From Chloroflexota bacterium (GTDB lineage Bacteria > Chloroflexota > Limnocylindria > P2-11E): a stretch of DNA of 14,775 nucleotides. Numbering within the stretch: the first letter of the stretch is position 1; every line of letters begins with the position of its first letter. A program made the position numbers and the translations under genes. Under the pieces are notes generated by a model. That model was given only the letters and a program-made list of their open reading frames with translations, was not told the origin of the DNA and searched no databases. Shown here in pieces: positions 1 through 6,970 of this stretch. The stretch lies in assembly GCA_013695575.1 (NCBI GenBank), contig JACDAF010000137.1, positions 1 through 14,775 on the forward strand. The letters run 5' to 3'.

Positions 1-638
1 GCGCGCACGTGCGCCGACACGTCGATCGTCGTTGTCACGGAGTCGTCGGGCACGCCGACGTCGCGCTCCATGTCGGCGCCGGCGGCAGCCGCCCGTCCCG
101 CGCGCAGCCCCGCCTGCGTGAACGCGCGCGCGAAATCATCCACGACGCGGTGCGGGATGACGGCGTGATAGAGGAGAGGCGATCGCACCATGGCCCGTAC
201 TGCGATGGTCGTCGCCTCGTGTACCCGGATGTGGTCAGGATGGCCGTACCCGCCGGCGGCGTCGTGCGTGATCACGGCGTCGGGCGCGAGCGGCCCGAGC
301 GAGGCTGCGATCCGTTCGGCGACCTCTGCGAGTGGCGCCGCGACGAGGGAGCGTGGGTCACCGCGCGCCGGGACGCCTGAATCGCGGTAGTCGAGGATCG
401 TCACCGCCCTGATGCCGAGACGGGCGCACGCGTCCCGAAGCTCCTCCCGCCGGACCTCGGGGATCTGAGCGGTGTCGACGGTCGGGTCCCGGGTGTCTCC
501 GGCCTCACCGCCGGTGCACGCGATGACGGCCGCTCTCGCGCCCTCGCGGGCGTACCGCGCGAGGGTGCCGCCGGCAAGGAGCGCTTCGTCATCCGGGTGC
601 GCAAAGACGCCGACCAGGGAGCGGTCGGCGGCGGTCAG
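1..638 (-). CDS. PIG-L/LmbE-family deacetylase (MshB/Mca-like), C-terminus beyond window
   Basis: Zinc-dependent N-deacetylase or amidase of the PIG-L family, whose members act on N-acetylglucosamine-type substrates (MshB, BshB, Mca). The reading frame on the minus strand is open to the left edge and gives 212 codons. Near the N-terminus, V-G-V-F-A-H-P-D-D-E places the metal-binding A-H-P-D-D motif at residues 13-17. A second signature, G-H-P-D-H-I-R-V-H (H133, H136, H140), follows in the middle of the domain. The last visible part (G-V-P-D-D-S-V-T-T-T-I-D-V-S) resembles the region before the C-terminal substrate loop in MshB/Mca proteins. The start is uncertain: no ATG or GTG lies close to the domain in frame. 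I chose CTG at 638-636, preceded by an SD-like AGGCGGGTGA. In-frame TTG (743-741) or GTG (752-750) would add a low-complexity Arg/Gly/Ser tail unlike the family. The exact substrate cannot be told from this sequence. Confidence 0.85.
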   Translation of the reverse strand, partial: MTAADRSLVGVFAHPDDEALLAGGTLARYAREGARAAVIACTGGEAGDTRDPTVDTAQIPEVRREELRDACARLGIRAVTILDYRDSGVPARGDPRSLVAAPLAEVAERIAASLGPLAPDAVITHDAAGGYGHPDHIRVHEATTIAVRAMVRSPLLYHAVIPHRVVDDFARAFTQAGLRAGRAAAAGADMERDVGVPDDSVTTTIDVSAHVR

Positions 639-744
639 ATCGTCACCCGCCTGCCCTCGCCGCGCTCGCCCACGTCGACCCCCCGCACCCGAGCCTGTGC
701 CCGAACGAGCGGTCTCGGAGGAGCGGCGAGCCAGCCTGCTCAAT

Positions 745-754
745 ATGTGCACAT
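745..754. repeat. 10-bp perfect palindrome ATGTGCACAT
   Basis: The sequence ATGTGCACAT is a perfect palindrome in a locally AT-rich patch of the divergent spacer between the PIG-L gene and rpsU. It lies just upstream of a possible rpsU promoter, a place where operators often sit. A binding protein is not identified, and a 10-bp palindrome can also arise by chance. Confidence 0.3.
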
Positions 755-756
755 CT

Positions 757-790
757 TTAACACAGGAGACATCCGCCAGGCCAGTATCAT
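757..790 (+). promoter_or_regulatory. possible rpsU-operon promoter
   Basis: This is the only AT-rich part of the 182-base spacer 639-820. TATCAT at 785-790 matches the -10 consensus at five of six positions and would start transcription about 25 bases before the rpsU ATG. TTAACA at 757-762 resembles a -35 box, but the 22-base spacing is too long for a standard sigma-70-type promoter. Either the -35 is weak or the promoter is of another kind. The call rests on sequence resemblance only. Confidence 0.3.
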
Positions 791-820
791 GGGCCGTCCA
801 AACGTACGGAAGGGCGGGTG

Positions 821-997
821 ATGAACAGGATGTCCGAAGTGATCATCGGCGACGGGGAGTCCTTCGAGGCTGCCCTTCGCCGCTTCAACAAGAAGATCCA
901 GCAGGCTGGCATCCTTGCTGAAGCCCGCCGCCGCGAGTACTACGAGCGCCCTGCCGCTCGGCGCAAGCGCAAGGAAGCCAAGCGCCGCAAGCGCTGA
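821..997 (+). CDS. rpsU: 30S ribosomal protein S21
   Basis: Small-subunit ribosomal protein S21, 58 residues, the usual size. The N-terminal half contains [19 protein letters not shown], which matches the S21 core with its F-E-x-A-L-R-R-F pattern. The C-terminus is the typical Arg/Lys-rich tail ([12 protein letters not shown]) that binds 16S rRNA near the anti-Shine-Dalgarno region. The ATG at 821 is preferred because GGAAGG (808-813) sits at good spacing. A second in-frame ATG at 830 has a poorer upstream sequence and would remove three residues. The gene opens the cluster that continues with yqeY, phoH, pgpH and ybeY, the same relative order as in Bacillus. Confidence 0.95.
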   Translation: MNRMSEVIIGDGESFEAALRRFNKKIQQAGILAEARRREYYERPAARRKRKEAKRRKR

Positions 998-1019
998 GCG
1001 CCGACTGCACGATCGTCCG

Positions 1020-1580
1020 CTGGGCACGCTGAAGCAGCGTCTCGAGGGGGATCTGCGCACCGCGATGAGATCGCAGGACGTGGTCCGCCGCGAGACCATC
1101 CGTCTGTGCCTGTCCGCGATCCGCAACGAAGAAGTTGCCCGCCGCGGCCCGTTGGATGACCCGGCGGAGCTCGCGGTCCTCGGCCGTCAGGCGAGGATGC
1201 GCCGCGAGTCGATCGAGGCGTTCCGCAGAGGCGGCCGCGACGAGCTCGTCGCCAAGGAAACGGCCGAGCTCGGCGTCATCGAGAAGTACCTGCCGGCGCA
1301 GCTCGGCGAGTCCGACGTCCGGGAGGCCATCCTGCGCGCGATCGCCGAGACGGGCGCGTCCGGCCCGGGCGCGCAGGGCAAGGTCATGCAGAGGGCCATG
1401 GTCGAGCTGCGCGGCAGGGCGGACGGCAAGCTCGTGGCGGGTGTGGTCGCGAGGCTGCTCTCAGGCGAGGGCGGGGCCGTCGGCCCACCGGGACCCCTGC
1501 CCCCGCTCTCGCCCGAAGAGGCAGGGCCCCACGCGAAACGAGCAGACGAAGCCGGCGAAGCGATCGGGGATCCGAAGTGA
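1020..1580 (+). CDS. yqeY: GatB/YqeY-domain protein
   Basis: YqeY-family protein, related to the C-terminal helical domain of GatB, the tRNA-dependent amidotransferase subunit. The stand-alone protein has no firmly assigned reaction. L-K-Q-R-L-E-G-D-L-R-T-A-M-R-S-Q-D at the start, I-E-K-Y-L-P-A-Q-L in the middle and G-K-V-M-Q-R-A-M near the end are typical family signatures. Alignment to family N-termini puts the start at CTG 1020 (186 residues). No ATG, GTG or TTG lies in frame between the rpsU stop and ATG 1065, and ATG 1065 would cut off the first helix. A TTG at 915 would overlap rpsU by 83 bases. After about residue 147 there is a Pro/Gly/Ala-rich tail of about 40 residues beyond the usual family length. 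The stop overlaps the phoH GTG by four bases. Confidence 0.88.
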   Translation: MGTLKQRLEGDLRTAMRSQDVVRRETIRLCLSAIRNEEVARRGPLDDPAELAVLGRQARMRRESIEAFRRGGRDELVAKETAELGVIEKYLPAQLGESDVREAILRAIAETGASGPGAQGKVMQRAMVELRGRADGKLVAGVVARLLSGEGGAVGPPGPLPPLSPEEAGPHAKRADEAGEAIGDPK

Positions 1581-2545
1581 GTGCGCGTCATCAGGACAAC
1601 ATCACGATCCTCATCCCCGATCCTGACGAGATGATGTTCGTGGCGGGCAAAGGCGAGACGAACATCGATCGCATCGAGCGGGAGTTCGGCGTGAAGATGG
1701 TGGCGCGGGGAACGGAGCTGCGGATCACCGGACAATCCGCGGCCGTGGCGAAGGTCGGCGAGCTCGTCGGCGCCATGCGCACCCTGTCGGATCGCGATGA
1801 GAGCCTGCGCAAGCCCGCGCTCGACCGGCTCATCGGCGAGGCGAAGGAGTCACCAGTGTCCGCTCCGGAGCTCCGCGAGCACATCGGGACGACCGTGCGC
1901 GGGAAGCGCATCGTGTCGCAGTCCGAGAATCAGCGCCGGTACGTCGAGGCGATCAAGAAGGATGACCTCGTCTTCGCGATCGGTCCCGCCGGCACGGGCA
2001 AGAGCTATCTCGCCGTCGCGATGGGCGTGGCCGCGCTGCGTGATCGCAAGGTCGCACGGCTCATCCTCACGCGGCCCGCGGTCGAGGCGGGGGAGCGCCT
2101 CGGCTTCCTCCCCGGCGACCTGCAGGAGAAGATCGATCCGTACCTCCGGCCGCTGTACGACGCGCTCTATGACCTCATGCCACCGGAGCGATCCGCGCGC
2201 GCCATGGAGCGCGGGGAGATCGAAGTGGCGCCGCTGGCCTACATGCGGGGGCGCACGCTCAACGAAGCGTTCATCATCCTCGACGAGGCGCAGAATACGA
2301 CCGGGGCGCAGATGAAGATGTTCCTCACGCGACTTGGCTACGGGTCGCAGGCGGTGGTGACCGGGGACGTGACGCAGATCGACCTCGGGAGCGACCAGCC
2401 GTCGGGCCTGCTGCTCGCGCGGCAGATCCTCGAGGGCCTCGAAGGCTTGTCGTTCATTCAGTTCGACGACCGCGACGTCGTCCGCCACGAGCTCGTCGCG
2501 CACATCGTGCGCGCGTACGACCGCTACGAGGCCGAGCGGAGGTGA
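1577..2545 (+). CDS. phoH: PhoH-family ATPase
   Basis: PhoH-like P-loop ATPase (322 residues), a family tied to RNA metabolism and usually found beside ybeY. The N-terminal 90 residues (N-I-T-I-L-I-P-D-P-D-E..., then G-V-K-M-V-A-R-G-T-E-L-R-I-T-G) form the KH-like RNA-binding region seen in full-length PhoH. The ATPase domain carries Walker A G-P-A-G-T-G-K-S (136-143, K142) and Walker B F-I-I-L-D-E-A-Q-N-T-T (D236, E237). Further family blocks are L-T-R-P-A-V-E-A-G-E-R-L-G-F-L-P-G-D and V-T-G-D-V-T-Q-I-D-L. GTG at 1577 is chosen because it overlaps the yqeY stop as GTGA and because family homology starts right after it. Its own stop overlaps the pgpH GTG in the same way, so the two are probably translationally coupled. 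Confidence 0.96.
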   Translation: MSARHQDNITILIPDPDEMMFVAGKGETNIDRIEREFGVKMVARGTELRITGQSAAVAKVGELVGAMRTLSDRDESLRKPALDRLIGEAKESPVSAPELREHIGTTVRGKRIVSQSENQRRYVEAIKKDDLVFAIGPAGTGKSYLAVAMGVAALRDRKVARLILTRPAVEAGERLGFLPGDLQEKIDPYLRPLYDALYDLMPPERSARAMERGEIEVAPLAYMRGRTLNEAFIILDEAQNTTGAQMKMFLTRLGYGSQAVVTGDVTQIDLGSDQPSGLLLARQILEGLEGLSFIQFDDRDVVRHELVAHIVRAYDRYEAERR

Positions 2546-4647
2546 TCACGCTCCGCCGCCAGCGGACGTTGCTCGACATCCGCACGCGCCTCCGCGACGA
2601 TCCTCGCGCCCGGCTCGGCGGATTCGTCGTCGTCTTCGGGCTGCTCTCGGCGCTCGCGCTGCTCCTGTCGCCGCCGGCCGTCGTCACGTACGAGTCGGGG
2701 GTCGTCGCGGAACGCTCGGTGCGTGCGCCACGATCGGTCTCCTACAACTCGGAGGTCCTCACCACCGTCGAGCGCGACAAGGCCGCGGCCGCGGTCCCGC
2801 GCCACTACGGGCGCAACCCCGCGGTCGTCGCGAACGAGACCAGCCAGCTCGCGGCCGCCGTCACCGCGATCACACGAACGCGTACCGATACCGTTGCGGC
2901 GCGCGACCAGAAGATCGTCGGGCTCACCCGGATCGCGGACACACCGCTGGGCGGCCCGGTCGCGCAGGATCTCATCGACATGCCCGCGGCGGAGTGGGAG
3001 ACCCTCGCCAGGGAGCTCGAACGCCTGCTCGCGACGCTGTACTCGCCTGGCATCCGCGAGGAGCAGCTCGAGACCGCCCGCGGCGATCTGCCGAAGATCC
3101 TGCCGTCAGGCTGGACCGACCGACAGAAGCGCGCTGCGGCAGAGATGCTTCGCTCGCACCTGGAGGCGAACGAGCAGTTCGACCCCGCGGCCACCACGGT
3201 CGCGCAGGCGGCGTCGCGCGCGAACGTCTCGCCCGTGCAGGTTCAGGTGACGGCCGGAGAGGTCGTCGTCCGTGAGGGGCAGGTGGTGACGTCGCAGGAC
3301 GTCGAGAAGCTCCGTGCGCTCGGCCTCGCGAACGCCGGGATCGACCTCAAAGGGGCGTTCGGCCTCCTCGTCTGGGGTCTGCTCATCGCGGGCGTGCTCG
3401 CGCTCTTCGCCGAGCGCTACGCCCAGGAGTCGTGGGCCGACGACCGGCGCGTTCTCCTCGTGGGGCTGTCGCTCCTGGCACTGACGCTCGCGGGCCGCGT
3501 GCTCGTTCCCGGTCACAGCCTCGCCGTGTACTTCGTACCCTTCGCGTCCGTCGCGATGATGCTCACGATTCTCGTAGGCGGGCGCACGGCGCTCGCGACG
3601 CAGATCGCGGGCGCGCTCAACGTCGGGATCATGTCGGGACAGGTCGAGCTGGTCGCGTACGTGCTCGTGCCGGCGCTCCTCGGCATGGCCGCGGTCCGGC
3701 GCGCGACGACCGCTCGCGAGTTCGTCGCGGGCGCGCTCTACGTCGTTGGCGGGAACCTCGGCGTCATCGGCGCCTTCCTGCTGGTCGGTCGCGCGACGGA
3801 CGTCATCGGGCTCTTCCAGCTGCTCGCAGCCGCGGTCGTGAGCGGCATCGCTTCGGGCCTGTTCGCCTTCGGAGGCATGGTCCTGCTCGGTCATCTCTTC
3901 CGCATCACGACGGTGTTCGAGCTCCGCGAGCTCGCGGATCCGAACCACCCGCTCCTGCGCCAGCTTCTCCTCCGCACGCCAGGTACCTACCACCATTCGC
4001 TGCTCGTCGCGAACCTCGCGGAGCGCGCGGCCGAGGTCGTGGGCGCCGACACGCTCCTCGCCCGTGTCGGTGCGTACTACCACGACATCGGCAAGATGAG
4101 GAACCCCGTCGCCTTCATCGAAAACCAGACCGGCCACAACCCGCACGACGAGCTCGACCCCCAGGTCTCGGCGAGCATCGTCTCGGCACACGTCCCGGAT
4201 GGGCTCGCCCTCGCCGACCGCTACCACCTCCCACCGCAGATCCGCGAGATCATCCCCGGACATCACGGCACGAGCCTTATCAAGTTCTTCCACCAGAGAG
4301 CGGTCGCGCAGGGTGCCGAAGCGGATGAGGCGCGGTTCCGGCATCCCGGCCCGAAGCCCCGGAGCAAGGAGGCCGGGATCGTCATGCTCGCCGACGGGAC
4401 CGAGGCGTCGGTCCGATCGCTCGAAGAGAAGACGCCCGAGACGATCCGCGCGATGGTCGACCGGATCATCAACGAGCGCGTCGCGGATGGGCAGCTCGAC
4501 GAGTGCGATCTCACGCTCCGCGATGTGCATCAGATCCGTGACGCCTTCTGCGGGCTGCTGCTCGGCGTGTACCACGAGCGGATCCCCTACCCGGAGGACC
4601 GCATCGCCCGTCTCCCGAGCACCCCGCCTCCAGCCGCATCGTTCTGA
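2542..4647 (+). CDS. pgpH: 7TM-HD c-di-AMP phosphodiesterase, PgpH (YqfF) family
   Basis: Membrane HD-domain phosphohydrolase, 701 residues. Known PgpH proteins hydrolyse cyclic di-AMP. Layout: a membrane anchor near residues 28-46, an extracytoplasmic 7TMR-HDED-type domain to about 265, then a run of hydrophobic segments from about 271 to 460 (the 7TM part), and a cytoplasmic HD domain from about 475. The HD motif residues are visible: T-P-G-T-Y-H-H-S with H484/H485, Y-H-D-I-G-K with H514/D515, H550 in A-H-V-P-D-G, G-H-H-G-T with H574/H575, and D618 in L-A-D-G-T-E-A. The metal and catalytic set therefore looks complete. GTG at 2542 overlaps the phoH stop (GTGA). The product would control c-di-AMP and so turgor, potassium and wall balance, if the organism makes this messenger. 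No cyclase is in the window. Confidence 0.94.
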   Translation: MITLRRQRTLLDIRTRLRDDPRARLGGFVVVFGLLSALALLLSPPAVVTYESGVVAERSVRAPRSVSYNSEVLTTVERDKAAAAVPRHYGRNPAVVANETSQLAAAVTAITRTRTDTVAARDQKIVGLTRIADTPLGGPVAQDLIDMPAAEWETLARELERLLATLYSPGIREEQLETARGDLPKILPSGWTDRQKRAAAEMLRSHLEANEQFDPAATTVAQAASRANVSPVQVQVTAGEVVVREGQVVTSQDVEKLRALGLANAGIDLKGAFGLLVWGLLIAGVLALFAERYAQESWADDRRVLLVGLSLLALTLAGRVLVPGHSLAVYFVPFASVAMMLTILVGGRTALATQIAGALNVGIMSGQVELVAYVLVPALLGMAAVRRATTAREFVAGALYVVGGNLGVIGAFLLVGRATDVIGLFQLLAAAVVSGIASGLFAFGGMVLLGHLFRITTVFELRELADPNHPLLRQLLLRTPGTYHHSLLVANLAERAAEVVGADTLLARVGAYYHDIGKMRNPVAFIENQTGHNPHDELDPQVSASIVSAHVPDGLALADRYHLPPQIREIIPGHHGTSLIKFFHQRAVAQGAEADEARFRHPGPKPRSKEAGIVMLADGTEASVRSLEEKTPETIRAMVDRIINERVADGQLDECDLTLRDVHQIRDAFCGLLLGVYHERIPYPEDRIARLPSTPPPAASF

Positions 4648-4648
4648 G

Positions 4649-4723
4649 ATGACGCCACGCGGGGTACGTCCCGCGCCGCCGCCGCGGTCGGCCTCCCAGC
4701 CGGCGGCACCGCGCAACGCGTGA
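4649..4723 (+). other. 24-codon open frame linking pgpH and ybeY
   Basis: The 72-base gap between pgpH and ybeY contains an ATG one base after the pgpH stop (TGAGATG) and a stop (TGA 4721-4723) that overlaps the ybeY GTG as GTGA. The 24-residue product would be rich in Pro, Arg and Ala (starting M-T-P-R-G-V-R-P-A-P-P-P). No Shine-Dalgarno sequence is visible for this frame or for ybeY, so re-initiation through the short frame could carry ribosomes into ybeY. A chance open frame in GC-rich DNA is the main alternative. Confidence 0.25.
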
Positions 4724-5178
4724 GGATCCAAGTCTCCGGCCACCCGCCGTGCGACCTCGCACCGGTGCGACGCGCGGTCCAGGCGGCGCTCCGGCCATAC
4801 GGCGTGCCCGCCGGTGCGCGCATCGGGCTCGCGTTCGTTGACGACGTCGTGATGAAGGAGCTCAACAGCCGGCACCGCAACATGCCGCGCACCACGGACG
4901 TGCTGTCGTTCGGGCAGGGGCTGCCGCCCGGCGCCAAGGGCGAGACCGCGGCGAAGGCCCTCGTCCGCGACGTCGACGGCGAGCTCGAGGTGGGCGACAT
5001 CGTCATCAGCGGCGCGCAGGCTGCCCGGCAGGCCCGGCGGAGGCGGCACCCCCTCGCGCGGGAGGTCGCGTTCCTGGCTGCGCACGGCGCACTGCATCTG
5101 CTCGGGTTCGAGGACGCGACGCGCACCGGCTACCGGGAGATGGTCCGCCTCGGCATGGCTGCCCTTCAACGCGCCTAG
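4720..5178 (+). CDS. ybeY: YbeY rRNA maturation factor, with third metal His replaced by Asp
   Basis: YbeY/UPF0054 family (152 residues, normal length), a metal-dependent endoribonuclease-like protein needed for 16S rRNA 3' maturation and ribosome quality control. Family blocks are V-M-K-E-L-N-S-R-H-R then T-T-D-V-L-S-F, D-I-V-I-S near residue 91, and the metal motif A-A-H-G-A-L-H-L-L-G-F-E-D. The usual motif is H-G-x-L-H-L-x-G-Y-D-H. Here H122 and H126 are kept, but the third ligand position is D132 and the residue before it is E131. The family's Arg in the R-H-R-N-M region is kept. GTG at 4720 is the natural start, beginning just before R-I-Q-V-S. The place after phoH and pgpH is the usual one for ybeY. 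The frame around the motif is clean, so a sequencing slip is unlikely. Confidence 0.92.
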   Translation: MRIQVSGHPPCDLAPVRRAVQAALRPYGVPAGARIGLAFVDDVVMKELNSRHRNMPRTTDVLSFGQGLPPGAKGETAAKALVRDVDGELEVGDIVISGAQAARQARRRRHPLAREVAFLAAHGALHLLGFEDATRTGYREMVRLGMAALQRA

Positions 5179-5190
5179 GCGGGCGCCCGC
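5179..5190. repeat. GC-rich palindrome directly after ybeY
   Basis: GCGGGCGCCCGC is a perfect 12-bp palindrome starting at the first base after the ybeY TAG. It could form a strong short hairpin that protects or ends the upstream transcript, but there is no T-run behind it, so it is not a standard intrinsic terminator. The rest of the 73-base gap to the kinase holds a weaker CCGCG/CGCGG hairpin (5202-5219) and nothing else I can name. Confidence 0.35.
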
Positions 5191-5251
5191 GCGCACGTGA
5201 TCCGCGAGGTTTTCCGCGGCGGACCGTGCAGCTTCTGCGAGCATACGAGAG

Positions 5252-6970
5252 ATGAGCGCGGATACCGGGGAGACGAACCGGGGGGGAAGCGGCCCTGCCG
5301 CGACGATCGAGACCACGCGTGGCCGGTCGTCGAGGCCACGCGGCGACGAGTCGATCGAGCAGGAGCGCAAGATCCGGGAGCTCACGTTCGTCCGGGAGAT
5401 CGGTCAGCTCGCGGCCTCGACGCGCGATTGGGACGAGATGCTGCGCATCGTCATCGATCGCACCACCGGCGTGATGGGTGCCGAGGTCGCTTCCCTGTAC
5501 CTTGTCGAGCGGCGCGAGGGACTCCTCCGGCTCGCCGCGACGAACGGGCTGAACCCTCGCGGGATCGGTCGCGCGACCCTCCGCATCGGCGAAGGGATCA
5601 CCGGCTGGGTGGCCAATGCTCACGTCCCGCTCTCCGTGCGCGACGTGCACGGGGACCCCCGCTGGAAGCGCGTTCCCGCGGTGGACGTGGAGCGCTTCAC
5701 GTCGATGCTCTCCGTGCCGCTCGTCATGCGCGACGAGGTCATCGGAGTGCTCAACGTGCAGACCGTCGAGGCGCGTGAGTTCGACCGCACCGAGATCGAC
5801 TTCCTGCAGACGATCGCGAATCAGCTCGCCGGCATCATCGACAAGGCGCGCCTCCACCGCGACGCCGAGCGACAGCTGCGCGAGGTCTCGGCCCTCTTCG
5901 AGGTGTCGAACGTGCTCACGTCGACGCTCGACCTCGACGAGGTGCTCGCGCTCGTCGTCGATCGGCTGGTGCGCGTCTACCCCGGCTCGTCCGGTGCCAT
6001 CGTCCTGCACGGCGAGGCCGATGACGACGTCCGCGCGCGCTCCGGCGAGCTCGCGCGCTCAGCTCTGCAGGCGTCCAGGCGCGCCATCGAGGAGCGCCGG
6101 CCGATCGTCGGCGAAGAGGACGTCGCGCTCCCGCTCCTCGCCGGTGACCGCCTCCTCGGTGCCGCCGTGCTGCACGTGCCCGGGCGCGCCGAGTTCGGCG
6201 ATGAGGAGATCGCGTTCGTCGGCACGCTCGCGAACCAGGCTGCCCTTGCGATCGACAAGGCGTCGCTCTACGCGCGCGAGCGCGCCACCACCGAGAGCCT
6301 GCGCGAGCTCGAGCGGGCGCGCGCCGATCTCATCGCGGTCGTGACGCATGATCTCCGCACGCCGCTCTCGGTGATCCGCGGCTACCTCGACCTCCTCAAA
6401 GGCAACGGCGCCAAGGGCGTGACGACGGAGGCGATCGCCCAGGTCGATCGGCTCGACCTGCTCGTCGACCGGATCCTCGCCGGCGTGCGCGCGGATGCGC
6501 CCGACCTCGAGATGCGACGCGCGCGGTTCGACCTGCGGGATCTGGTCGTCTCGCAGCTCGGGGAGCTCTCCACGCTCGCGCGGCGCCACCGGGTCCGCGG
6601 GCCGCGGCGCGGGAGGCCGGTCACCGTCCGGGGCGACCGGAGGCGCACGGCGGACGTGCTCGCCGCGCTCGTGCACAACGCGTCCAAGTACGCACCCGAG
6701 GCCACGGACATCAGGATCTCGATATCGGCGCTGCGCGATCGTGCCGTGGTCAGCGTCGCCGACCGTGGGCCGGGGATCGCGCCGCAGGACCGCACGCGCG
6801 TCTTCGAGCCCTACGTACGGTTGGGGGACCAGTCCAAGACGCCCGGCAGCGGTGTCGGCCTCTATGCCGCGCGGCGACTTGCGGAGGCGCAGGGGGGCGA
6901 CATCTGGTGCGAGGAGCATTCCGGCGGCGGCAGCGTGTTCAGCTTCAGCATCCCCCTCGCGAAACGATGA
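5252..6970 (+). CDS. soluble sensor histidine kinase with two GAF domains
   Basis: Histidine kinase of 572 residues with no membrane segment, so it probably senses a cytoplasmic signal or small ligand. After a basic, likely disordered N-terminus (1-35) come a first GAF domain (about 45-205, with G-I-T-G-W-V-A-N and S-V-P-L-V-M-R-D-E-V-I-G-V-L-N-V) and a shorter second GAF-like domain (about 210-340, with L-P-L-L-A-G-D-R-L-L-G-A-A-V-L). The HisKA H-box is V-V-T-H-D-L-R-T-P-L, phospho-acceptor H366. The ATPase part has the N-box V-H-N-A-S-K-Y-A-P (N476), D-R-G-P-G-I-A-P and G-S-G-V-G-L-Y. The stop overlaps the next gene's ATG (ATGA), so kinase and regulator are a matched pair. ATG 5252 is the first good start, with a weak purine-rich stretch before it. 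The ligand cannot be predicted from the sequence. Confidence 0.94.
   Translation: MSADTGETNRGGSGPAATIETTRGRSSRPRGDESIEQERKIRELTFVREIGQLAASTRDWDEMLRIVIDRTTGVMGAEVASLYLVERREGLLRLAATNGLNPRGIGRATLRIGEGITGWVANAHVPLSVRDVHGDPRWKRVPAVDVERFTSMLSVPLVMRDEVIGVLNVQTVEAREFDRTEIDFLQTIANQLAGIIDKARLHRDAERQLREVSALFEVSNVLTSTLDLDEVLALVVDRLVRVYPGSSGAIVLHGEADDDVRARSGELARSALQASRRAIEERRPIVGEEDVALPLLAGDRLLGAAVLHVPGRAEFGDEEIAFVGTLANQAALAIDKASLYARERATTESLRELERARADLIAVVTHDLRTPLSVIRGYLDLLKGNGAKGVTTEAIAQVDRLDLLVDRILAGVRADAPDLEMRRARFDLRDLVVSQLGELSTLARRHRVRGPRRGRPVTVRGDRRRTADVLAALVHNASKYAPEATDIRISISALRDRAVVSVADRGPGIAPQDRTRVFEPYVRLGDQSKTPGSGVGLYAARRLAEAQGGDIWCEEHSGGGSVFSFSIPLAKR

Noticed and set aside
9..921. Several plus-strand open frames in the first 920 bases
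   Set aside because: They lie opposite the PIG-L gene or across rpsU in the wrong frame and show no family motifs.
5202..5219. CCGCG/CGCGG hairpin with T-rich loop before the kinase
   Set aside because: The stem is only five pairs and the T-run is in the loop, not behind the stem, so it is not a terminator.
3106..5385. Very long open frame on the minus strand (over 750 codons) opposite pgpH and ybeY
   Set aside because: It is an antisense shadow in GC-rich DNA: low-complexity Arg/Glu/Asp/Val composition, no domain, and it lies over two clear conserved genes.
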